From the NCBI RefSeq assembly GCF_004123675.1, contig NZ_CP035417.1, forward strand, positions 1,231,501-1,295,500: 64,000 nt of DNA, in the 5' to 3' direction. The stretch's first letter is position 1, and the number at the start of each line of letters is the position of its first letter. The notes under the pieces are model-generated. The model ran no database searches. It was given only the letters and a program-made list of their open reading frames with translations, and was not told the origin of the DNA. The position numbers and the translations under genes are program-made. Below, one piece after another: positions 57,908 to 64,000 of the stretch. Origin of the DNA: Leisingera sp. NJS204. GTDB taxonomy: Bacteria; Pseudomonadota; Alphaproteobacteria; Rhodobacterales; Rhodobacteraceae.

Positions 57908-58189
57908 ATGGGAAAGCCGAAGAAGAAGGACCTGCCGGACCTGAGCCAACTGTGTGTTCCGGGGATGGAAATCGCGGTGCGGGCCGCGCCCAAGGCGGCG
58001 CGCAATGCGATTGTGCAGGCAGAGGGCGTGCTTAAGATTTCGGTTACCGCGGCGCCGGAGAACGGCAAGGCCAACGATGCCGTCCGCAGCCTGCTGGCCG
58101 CGGCAATGGGCACCGCGGCGTCCAATCTGGTGCTGCGCCGCGGTGCAACCTCGCGTAACAAGGTTTTTGTCTACAACGGCCCGGCCTGA
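57908..58189 (+). CDS. DUF167 (YggU) family protein
   Basis: The product is 93 aa from ATG 57908 (MGKPKKKDLPDLSQL). VRAAPKAARNAIVQAEGVLKISVTAAPENGKAN is condensed to its key part KISVTAAPENGKAND, the DUF167 signature. VLRRGATSRNKVF closes the fold. A TTG ten codons upstream is an alternative start. The function is unknown. It converges on the next small gene with only 3 bp between them. Confidence 0.9.
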   Translation: MGKPKKKDLPDLSQLCVPGMEIAVRAAPKAARNAIVQAEGVLKISVTAAPENGKANDAVRSLLAAAMGTAASNLVLRRGATSRNKVFVYNGPA

Positions 58190-58192
58190 CGC

Positions 58193-58432
58193 CTAGTCAT
58201 CACCTGGCACAAGCCTGTAGACGCCCTCCGGCAGGTCCAGCGCTGCGGCCAGATCCCGCACCTGCAAATGGGACAGGGTGATTGTCTGCACTTTGTCGGT
58301 GCGCGGGTCGTATTGTTCGACCGTCACGCATTCGGTGAAGGAATTGATGGTCACATCCTCGGTGAGCGGGGTTCCGTCCTCATCCACCAGGGTAATAACC
58401 GTCGAGTCGAATTCATGCTCTATGGTAAACAT
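58193..58432 (-). CDS. Conserved hypothetical protein, 79 aa
   Basis: The product starts at ATG 58430-58432. It is acidic and mostly beta in character (FTIEHEFDSTVITLVDEDG, then CVTVEQYDPRTDKVQTITLS) and ends in LAAALDLPEGVYRLVPGDD. I believe related small proteins occur in other Roseobacters. No domain or motif for function is visible. It is a single gene between DUF167 and the M48 protease. Confidence 0.72.
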   Translation of the reverse strand: MFTIEHEFDSTVITLVDEDGTPLTEDVTINSFTECVTVEQYDPRTDKVQTITLSHLQVRDLAAALDLPEGVYRLVPGDD

Positions 58433-58581
58433 AAGACCAGCCTGCACTGCCGCCCGGCTGCTGGCAAGGCCTTGCAATCACAGACTATCACATGGATCTG
58501 GCAGCAAGGTTCCGCTGCCGGGCGATTGCCTTCCGCCACCCTTGCGCGATAAAGTGGCCCTGAACTGCAAAAGGAAGTGCC

Positions 58582-59295
58582 ATGCGCCGTTTTCTGTGTC
58601 TCATTGCTCTTGCCGTCAGCGCCTGTGATGTAGCGATTGAACCTGCGCCGCAATCTGCGCCGGTTGCTCGGACACCGCGGGTGCAGGGGATGGCACCGGG
58701 GGAAGCGCGCACCGCCTTTGCGTCGGTGTCCCGGCGGGTGGAGCCGGTGGCTGAACGCGCGTGCCGCAGCCGGACCCAGGGGCTGAACTGCGATTTTCTG
58801 ATCCGCATCGATCCGAATCCCAACGCGGCTCCCAATGCTTATCAAAGCCTCGACCGTTCCGGCCGCCCTATCATCACCTTCACGCAGCGGATGCTGGGGC
58901 AGATCGCCAACCAGGACGAGCTGGCCTTTGTAATGTCGCATGAGGCCGCCCACCATATTCGCGGCCATCTGGCGCGGCAGGCGCAGAACTCGGCGCTGGT
59001 CAGCGTCGGTGCAGGGCTGATCACAGCCCTCGCGGGCGGCAGCGCCGCAACAGTTTCCACCGCACAGGATGTGGGCGGCTATGTCGGCGCGCGCACCTAT
59101 TCCAAGGATTTTGAGCTGGAGGCGGATGAACTGGGCACCCTTATCACCCATCAGTCCGGTTACCGGCCCAGCATCGGCGTGCGCTTCTTCAACCGGCTGC
59201 CGGATCCCGGCGACCGTTTCCTGGGCACCCATCCTGCCAACCCGGACCGGGTGCGGGTGGTGCAGGCAACCATCGACCGCCACGGGCTAAACTGA
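58582..59295 (+). CDS. M48 family metalloprotease, lipoprotein
   Basis: The product is 237 aa with a short lipoprotein signal (lipobox AVSAC, Cys15). The zinc motif is His120-Glu121-x-x-His124 in MSHEAAHH, and Glu178 in ELEADELG is the third ligand. The protein resembles the short BepA/LoiP-like M48 peptidases that act in the periplasm on outer-membrane proteins. It starts an apparent unit with yigZ, which begins 2 bp after its stop. Confidence 0.9.
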   Translation: MRRFLCLIALAVSACDVAIEPAPQSAPVARTPRVQGMAPGEARTAFASVSRRVEPVAERACRSRTQGLNCDFLIRIDPNPNAAPNAYQSLDRSGRPIITFTQRMLGQIANQDELAFVMSHEAAHHIRGHLARQAQNSALVSVGAGLITALAGGSAATVSTAQDVGGYVGARTYSKDFELEADELGTLITHQSGYRPSIGVRFFNRLPDPGDRFLGTHPANPDRVRVVQATIDRHGLN

Positions 59296-59297
59296 GC

Positions 59298-59690
59298 ATG
59301 ACAGCCAAGGATCAGGCTGCGCCCGCGCTGGAGATGCTGGGTGTGGTGCTGACCGACCGCGGCTCGCGCTATGCAGTGGCGGGGGCGCGGGTCGCCTCAC
59401 GCGCGGAGGTCGACGCTGTGCTGGCTGAGCTGAAGTCTGACCGCGCCTATGCCAAGGCGACCCACAACACCTGGGCTGCGATGTTGCCTGCGGGCGGGCT
59501 TAAGGCTGATGACGGCGAGAGCGGCGCGGGCATGGTGATCCTGCGGATGATGGAGCGCGAGGGCCTGAAGGATCACGTGATCATCGTCACCCGCTGGTAT
59601 GGCGGCAAGAAACTGGGCGGCGACCGGTTCCGCCGGGTGCAGGATGCGGTGCGGGCGTACCTCGGCCACCTGGGCGGGAAATCCGCCTGA
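59298..59690 (+). CDS. YigZ/IMPACT N-terminal domain protein
   Basis: The product is 130 aa. KATHNTWAAMLP, DDGESGAGMVILRMMEREG and VTRWYGGKKLGGDRFRRV are the IMPACT (UPF0029) landmarks. It lacks the C-terminal domain found in full YigZ proteins (about 200 aa), so it is the short form. It is a cytoplasmic protein of unclear role, possibly linked to translation. It lies 2 bp after the M48 gene. Confidence 0.88.
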   Translation: MTAKDQAAPALEMLGVVLTDRGSRYAVAGARVASRAEVDAVLAELKSDRAYAKATHNTWAAMLPAGGLKADDGESGAGMVILRMMEREGLKDHVIIVTRWYGGKKLGGDRFRRVQDAVRAYLGHLGGKSA

Positions 59691-59778
59691 ACCCGGTCCC
59701 GTTTGACCTGCATCAAATCGGCGCCTGCGCCCTGCCGCTAAGCTGTACCCGAGATGAATGATTCCGGGGGACCGCGCG

Positions 59779-60042
59779 ATGACCACCCATGCCGATCTGA
59801 AAAAGCACGCCGAACTGTTTGACCGGATGGCCGGCACCGTCGGGTTGGATCTTGAGGAAGAGGCCGTTGCCGGAACTTTGCGCTTTGACGAGATCGCCGA
59901 GGCAGTGCTGCGCTGCAGTCGTTGCGGCGGTGTCGGGGCTTGCCGCAAGTGGCTGGCCGAAGGGCCGCGCCCCGGTGCCGAGGCGCCTGATTTCTGCCGC
60001 AACCGCGACCTGCTTGGCTATTTGAACGAGCAGCAGGCCTGA
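59779..60042 (+). CDS. DUF6455 cysteine-rich protein 1
   Basis: The product is 87 aa. A helical first half (HAELFDRMAGTVGLDLEEEA) leads to CSRCGGVGACRKWL and PDFCRN, with the spacing C-x2-C-x5-C and a later Cys. This pattern is the DUF6455 core and could bind iron or zinc. It is the first of three related genes in a row. Confidence 0.82.
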   Translation: MTTHADLKKHAELFDRMAGTVGLDLEEEAVAGTLRFDEIAEAVLRCSRCGGVGACRKWLAEGPRPGAEAPDFCRNRDLLGYLNEQQA

Positions 60043-60082
60043 TGGCCCCGGAATTCTTCCGGTCTCTTTAGGGAGTTCGAAC

Positions 60083-60343
60083 ATGCAGCCATTGGGGGAC
60101 CCTCTGTATCATCTGCGGCTGATGACCCGGATGGGCCAGGCTGCGGGGGCGGATCTTACATCTGCCTTTGCCGCGGGGGATATCAGCCACGCGGACTGGG
60201 CTGCGATGATCACCCGCTGCCGCGGCTGCGAAGCACGAGGGCAATGCGAGGCCTTCCTGTCCGCCAATGACCACACCAGGGCGCCGATGCCGGGTTGCCG
60301 CAATGCAGATGCACTGATGCAATTGAAGGACCGCAGTGCATGA
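60083..60343 (+). CDS. DUF6455 cysteine-rich protein 2
   Basis: The product is 86 aa. DPLYHLRLMTRMGQAAGADL is the helical part, and CRGCEARGQCEAFL keeps the C-x2-C-x5-C spacing. A fourth Cys is in MPGCRNADAL. It overlaps the next member by ATGA, so they are coupled. The function is unknown. Confidence 0.82.
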   Translation: MQPLGDPLYHLRLMTRMGQAAGADLTSAFAAGDISHADWAAMITRCRGCEARGQCEAFLSANDHTRAPMPGCRNADALMQLKDRSA

Positions 60344-60615
60344 GGGACATGGCTGCGGAGGCCCAGAGCCTCGGCAATATCTTCCGTCACCTATGGTTGC
60401 TGCGCGCCGTGGCCGGGGCTGCGGGCGTCGATCTGGATCATGCGGTGAAAACCGGGCAGCTCAACGGTTTGGACTATGCCCGGATGGTGACCTCCTGCCG
60501 CGGTGCGGGCTGCAGCAAATCCTGCGCGCTGTGGATTTCCGCCCGCCGCGGCGGCACCCCCGCTGTTCCGGAATTCTGTCCAGCTGCAGCTGTCTTTAAA
60601 CGGCTGATGCCTTAG
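60340..60615 (+). CDS. DUF6455 cysteine-rich protein 3 (variant Cys spacing)
   Basis: The product is 91 aa. NIFRHLWLLRAVAGAAGVDLDHAV is followed by CRGAGCSKSCALWI, which has C-x4-C-x3-C instead of C-x2-C-x5-C, and by PEFCPAAAVF. It starts inside the stop of the preceding gene (ATGA). The altered spacing suggests a changed metal site. Confidence 0.8.
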   Translation: MRDMAAEAQSLGNIFRHLWLLRAVAGAAGVDLDHAVKTGQLNGLDYARMVTSCRGAGCSKSCALWISARRGGTPAVPEFCPAAAVFKRLMP

Positions 60616-60627
60616 GCCGGCGCATGG

Positions 60628-60666
60628 CCTGCCCAGCGTGACCTGCCCAGCGTGACCTGCCCGGCG
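60628..60666. repeat. 14-bp tandem repeat after the DUF6455 genes
   Basis: CCTGCCCAGCGTGA occurs twice back to back (60628-60655), then a diverged third copy CCTGCCCGGCG. It lies between convergent genes. Confidence 0.85.
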
Positions 60667-60707
60667 GGCTTGGCAGGCCTGGCGTGATTGGCGTGCGGGA
60701 TGGTCTG

Positions 60708-60950
60708 CTAGAGTTTGGAGTGGCTGCCGTCGCATAAGGGCTTTTTGCCAGAGTGCTTGCAGCCGCAAAAGAACAGCTTGCCGTCCTTCTCTGCTTTGTA
60801 TTTCACCGGCTCGAACGCCGTGCCCTTGTGCGAGCCATCGCAGAACGGCTGCTTTTGCGACTTGCCGCAGGCGCACCAGAAATAGGTCTTTCCCTCAGTC
60901 ACCTCGACGGGAAAGGGGGCTTTCTGGGCGATTTCCGGAGTGTCTGTCAT
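60708..60950 (-). CDS. Double CDGSH iron-sulfur protein
   Basis: The product is 80 aa from ATG 60948-60950. Two CDGSH motifs are present: CACGKSQKQPFCDGSH and CGCKHSGKKPLCDGSH, each with three Cys and one His to bind a 2Fe-2S cluster. The protein belongs to the small bacterial tandem-CDGSH (mitoNEET-like) group, probably an electron or cluster carrier in the cytoplasm. It is a single gene convergent with the DUF6455 run. Confidence 0.92.
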   Translation of the reverse strand: MTDTPEIAQKAPFPVEVTEGKTYFWCACGKSQKQPFCDGSHKGTAFEPVKYKAEKDGKLFFCGCKHSGKKPLCDGSHSKL

Positions 60951-61087
60951 GGCTGGGCGCTCTTCCTGGCTGGTTGCGGTTGGGGGAGAGCGTAGCAGGG
61001 AAATGAGGCGAGGGGAGGGAAAACCCAAAGCCCGCGCAAAGCGCGGCAAAACAGTATCACTAAGTTCTTTACTGGTTGTCTTGAACT

Positions 61088-61639
61088 CTACTTGGAAGCC
61101 GCTGGAGATTGGGGGGTACTTGCCTCCTTACCGCCCGTCGCGTTTTTCAAGCTTTCCAAACCGTCAACGAAGTCCACGCCAAAAAGCCAAGTGCCGATCG
61201 TTAGCAATACCAACAGTGCTGTTGTGAGAAGAGAAGAAATAAACCCAGTCCAAATGAGGATTCCAATCGAGTTTTGACGGCGTACAGTGTTGTGAATGTT
61301 TTCAGATTCCTGCTCTACTTTCTTGCTGGAGATCTCAATTCTGTCAGTAATCGCCTCAACGACAATGTTTTCTCGCTCTTCTTCAACAATTTTGTTCGCA
61401 TACTCGATCAGAGCATCAGCGGCGTCTTTTTGGTAACGTTCAAGTTGACCTGTAGTGCCGGCTGCATTGGCAAACTCAAGCTTCTCCTCAGCTGTCGGCT
61501 CTCGATGCTTTTGTGCCACAAACTGTTCACACCATTCTCTTTTGTGGCTTTTATACAGTGCATAGGCAACAAGTCTCTCGACGTCGTAGTTGTCAGGTTT
61601 TCCCACCAGTAGGGTGTAAATCGGGCTCTTCTCGCTCAA
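61088..61639 (-). CDS. Unknown protein with cytoplasmic helical domain and C-terminal membrane segment, low GC
   Basis: The product is 183 aa. Residues 1-95 are helical and charged, with a pattern like LVAYALYKSHKREWCEQF and LERYQKDAADALIEYANKI. A coiled-coil-like stretch (residues 95-125) leads to one strong membrane segment (IGILIWTGFISSLLTTALLV, continuing for a few residues). The tail is short and polar. I cannot name a family. Base composition is far more AT-rich than the rest of the window, which points to transfer. Confidence 0.65.
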   Translation of the reverse strand: MSEKSPIYTLLVGKPDNYDVERLVAYALYKSHKREWCEQFVAQKHREPTAEEKLEFANAAGTTGQLERYQKDAADALIEYANKIVEEERENIVVEAITDRIEISSKKVEQESENIHNTVRRQNSIGILIWTGFISSLLTTALLVLLTIGTWLFGVDFVDGLESLKNATGGKEASTPQSPAASK

Positions 61640-61802
61640 TTGGTTTTCTTTCTAAAAGTGATTTTCTGGCAGCTTCCTTTGCAGCGCTGTATGATCTTTT
61701 TTTAATTGAAATTATCCTGCTGCCCGATGGAGTGTTTTTTTTGATAAATGTCCCGGTTCTTCTTTTCGATGGATTTTTTCTTACTCTGTGTAAGACTGTC
61801 AT
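61593..61802 (-). CDS. Possible small basic protein, 69 aa
   Basis: The frame from ATG 61800-61802 is rich in Lys and Arg (SIKKRSYSAAKEAARKSLLERK). It overlaps the 5' end of the unknown gene at 61088-61639 by 47 bp. No good ribosome site is seen, and chance in AT-rich DNA is quite possible. Confidence 0.25.
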   Translation of the reverse strand: MTVLHRVRKNPSKRRTGTFIKKNTPSGSRIISIKKRSYSAAKEAARKSLLERKPIEREEPDLHPTGGKT

Positions 61803-61891
61803 TTTTTTACCATGTTAATGATAGGTTGAGGCGGAGACGTCTCTCCTTTGCTGATCATATCGGTATTGAAATTTACCTAATCTAGTGATCG

Positions 61892-63343
61892 TTAGCAATG
61901 TTTGTTCTTAGTCGGTGTATTTTTGCCGACGTTTACCCTCCCCCACAAGTCATACTCCCCGGCCTCGTCCACCTCGACCGTCACCAGATCACCCGCCTGC
62001 AACCCGTCCGTTCCCTCATCAATGAACAGGTTGCCGTCGATCTCCGGCGCATCCGATTTGGTGCGGCAGGTGGCGATGCCGTCTTCGTCGATGTCATCGA
62101 CAATGACCTGCATCGTCTGGCCGACTTTCGCCTCAAGTTTCGCCTCGGAGATCGCCTGCGCCTTCTCCATGAAGCGTTCCCAGCGCTCCTGCTTCACCTC
62201 TTCCGGCACGTGATCGGCCAAATCGTTCGACCGCGCGCCATCGACGTTTTCGTATTTGAAGCACCCGACCCGGTCCAGCTGCGCCTCGTCCATCCAGTCG
62301 AGCAGGTGCTGGAACTCGGCTTCGGTCTCGCCGGGGAAGCCGACGATGAAAGTGGAGCGCAGGGTGATATCCGGGCAGGCCGCGCGCCAGGCGGTGATCT
62401 CGTCCAGCGTCTTGGCCGCCGCCGCCGGGCGGGCCATGCGGCGCAGCACGTCCGGGTGGGCGTGCTGGAAGGGGATGTCCAGATAGGGCAGCAGCGCGTT
62501 GTCCGGGTCCGCCATCAGCGGGATCAGGTCGCGCACAAAGGGGTAGGGGTAGACATAATGCAGCCGCACCCACAGCTCATCCGCCGGGGCCAGCCTGCCC
62601 AGCTCGCGGCTGAGGTCAAGGATATGGCTGCGCACCTCTTCGCCCTTCCACGGATGGGTGGAGTATTTGCGGTCCAGCCCGTAGGCGGAGGTGTCCTGGC
62701 TGATCACCAGCAATTCGCGCACCCCGGCCCCGACCAGCTTTTCCGCCTCGCGCAGCACCGCGTGGACGGGGCGCGAGGCCAGCTTGCCGCGCATGTCGGG
62801 GATGATGCAAAACTTGCACTTGTGGTTGCAGCCCTCGGAAATCTTCAGATAGCTGAAGTGTCGCGGGGTCAGTTTAACGCCGGCCGCGGGCAGCAGGTCC
62901 ACGTAAGGGTTCGGGGAGGGCGGCACTGCGGAATGCACCGCGTCCAGCACCTGTTCGTACTGATGCGGGCCGGTGACCGCGTGAATGCGCGGGTGGTGCT
63001 CGCGGATATAGTCCGGCTCGGCGCCCAGGCAGCCGGTGACGATGACTTTGCCGTTTTCCTTAAGCGCTTCGCCGATGGCCTCAAGGCTTTCCGCCTTGGC
63101 GCTGTCCAGGAAGCCGCAAGTGTTGACGATGACCGCGTCGGCGCCGGCGTAGTCGGGCGAGATGCCATAGCCTTCGGCGCGCAGCCGGGTCAGGATGCGC
63201 TCGCTGTCCACCAGCGCCTTGGGGCAGCCGAGCGACACCATGCCGAGGGTCGGCTGGTCCGGGCGCGGCGCATCACCGAACTGCGGGCGGGGGGCAAGGT
63301 CGGGGCGGAGGCTGGGCGGGTTGCTGGACGGGGTACTGGTCAT
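61892..63343 (-). CDS. rimO: Ribosomal protein S12 methylthiotransferase
   Basis: The product is 483 aa from ATG 63341-63343. The N-terminal UPF0004 domain has [14 protein letters not shown] and [10 protein letters not shown]. The radical SAM cluster motif is in [17 protein letters not shown] (CxxxCxxC). A TRAM domain follows ([10 protein letters not shown] to the C-terminus). It adds a methylthio group to Asp88 of ribosomal protein S12. The longer upstream frame is rejected as non-protein-like. It lies next to the low-GC segment. Confidence 0.96.
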   Translation of the reverse strand: MTSTPSSNPPSLRPDLAPRPQFGDAPRPDQPTLGMVSLGCPKALVDSERILTRLRAEGYGISPDYAGADAVIVNTCGFLDSAKAESLEAIGEALKENGKVIVTGCLGAEPDYIREHHPRIHAVTGPHQYEQVLDAVHSAVPPSPNPYVDLLPAAGVKLTPRHFSYLKISEGCNHKCKFCIIPDMRGKLASRPVHAVLREAEKLVGAGVRELLVISQDTSAYGLDRKYSTHPWKGEEVRSHILDLSRELGRLAPADELWVRLHYVYPYPFVRDLIPLMADPDNALLPYLDIPFQHAHPDVLRRMARPAAAAKTLDEITAWRAACPDITLRSTFIVGFPGETEAEFQHLLDWMDEAQLDRVGCFKYENVDGARSNDLADHVPEEVKQERWERFMEKAQAISEAKLEAKVGQTMQVIVDDIDEDGIATCRTKSDAPEIDGNLFIDEGTDGLQAGDLVTVEVDEAGEYDLWGRVNVGKNTPTKNKHC

Positions 63344-63979
63344 TCGCGCGCATATATCAGGAATGCGGCAAGAGGCAAGGAAAACGGGGGCAGGCGCCCC
63401 CCCCTGTGCCCCCTTGGATACCGGGCGGCTATTTTTCCTTTGCACGGCCGCAAGGTCAGGCGCTGCACTTCGTTAGGTGTTGAAGGTGGAGCGCCAAGGC
63501 CTTTAGCCTGCGGGCGCAAAACTCTGCAGCAACGGCAATGCAGCGTTTGAAGGTGCCGCCGGTCTTCGGGGTTTTGTGTGTCCTGATGCATATCCGGTAT
63601 CTTCTGGAACTGTGGTTGCCAAAGCTGCTCTCGTCACCGCTGAGGCGAAGAACTGGCCACCTCAAGCCAAGCAGAGGCCTTTAACCGCGCGCGAAGCCTG
63701 CGCCACTGTCCGCCATATCCTCGTCAAACAAGGTCTCCCCGAAGACGAGCACTTCTTCATTCCGCCGGGAGATGCATTTTGCCGGAAAGACCGGCTCCAT
63801 CTGGCAGCGGCTGCCCTATCCGCTGTTCGGCCTGCTCTCAGGTTACGGCTATTCTGCGGTCAAAACGCGCGAAGCTTTGATGCAGGAAGCGGCTTCCTGC
63901 ATTGCACCCGCTCCACCAGACGGTAAGCTGGCAAAAAGACCCTTGGACTACAGGGGGACAAGACATGAGGAGTGGGCTG
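63344..63979. other. Right-hand gap without a convincing gene
   Basis: Two overlapping open frames (63576-63926 and from ATG 63772 to beyond the edge) have some protein-like stretches, such as RHILVKQGLPEDEHFF in the first. Neither matches a family I know or has a clear ribosome site. A frame-shifted remnant is possible. Confidence 0.4.
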
Positions 63980-64000
63980 ATGAAGCTGATAATCCGGGTT
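63980..64000 (+). CDS. Start of a gene cut by the window edge
   Basis: GAGGAG at 63967-63972 is 7 nt before ATG 63980, which begins MKLIIRV. That looks like the start of a signal peptide or membrane helix. Only seven codons are present, so no product can be named. Confidence 0.4.

Noticed and set aside
61274..61818. Plus-strand frames rich in Phe and Leu in the AT-rich segment
   Set aside because: They are antisense to the better-supported helical/membrane gene, and their hydrophobic look comes from the complement of Lys/Glu codons.
63772..64000. Open frame starting MHFAGKTGSIWQRLP and running off the right edge
   Set aside because: No ribosome site and no family match; a well-placed GAGGAG and ATG in another frame at 63980 is the better gene start.

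Overview
The window is a GC-rich, gene-dense piece of an alphaproteobacterial chromosome, very probably from the Roseobacter group of Rhodobacterales (Leisingera/Phaeobacter-like). The signs are a stand-alone 569-residue Sat/CysC enzyme next to an EPS-type MarR regulator, three DUF6455 genes in a row, DUF1150 behind Hsp20, DUF1467, Hint-domain proteins, a DUF1800/DUF1501 pair and intergenic GC hairpin repeats. Genus is inference. I found no rRNA, tRNA, CRISPR array, prophage or insertion sequence.

Layout. 1-4.3 kb: the 5' end of a Mn-dependent pyrophosphatase gene, two tandem TraB/GumN proteins, a DUF2161 nuclease-fold protein and a 2-oxoglutarate/IPNS-type oxygenase. 4.3-6.6 kb: groES-groEL under a CIRCE operator. 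6.7-12.4 kb: GNAT, a lipoprotein hydrolase broken by an in-frame amber codon, a DMT exporter, an alpha/beta hydrolase overlapping a lone phnM, and an RNA-ligase-like protein. 12.5-18.3 kb: purE-purK, DUF1272, uraA, and a large FMN/FAD oxidoreductase divergent from uraA. 18.4-23.1 kb: YdcH-like, hsp20-DUF1150, a gluzincin-like protein with PhzF, and a PRMT7-like methyltransferase. 23.1-31.4 kb: a MarR-Sat-CysC reading frame, a redox-type adenylate cyclase, two Hint proteins, rraB, trxB and an Lrp regulator. 32.2-43.3 kb: pgeF-midA-lgt, ubiK, YbjN, proC-csaA-hydroxyacid dehydrogenase, tdk, a putative HTH gene with arsH, a trypsin-like protease and a P460 cytochrome. 43.5-53.9 kb: carB, pabB-pabC, aspS, and the DUF1800/DUF1501 pair. 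54.3-64 kb: a response regulator, mce-DUF1467, EI24 and nitroreductase, DUF167, M48 protease, YigZ, three DUF6455 genes, a double-CDGSH protein, a low-GC accessory segment, rimO and the start of one more gene.

Most of the window is housekeeping: protein folding, purine, pyrimidine, proline and folate synthesis, tRNA charging, sulfate activation and envelope lipoprotein processing. I see no complete new defence or biosynthetic system. The most unusual points are the unbroken MarR-Sat-CysC frame with a palindrome just upstream, the six-helix/ferredoxin/cyclase protein, the bacterial PRMT7-like enzyme, the lone phnM beside an RNA-ligase-like gene, a palindromic insertion inside pabB, a family of intergenic multi-hairpin repeats, and a low-GC gene of unknown function.
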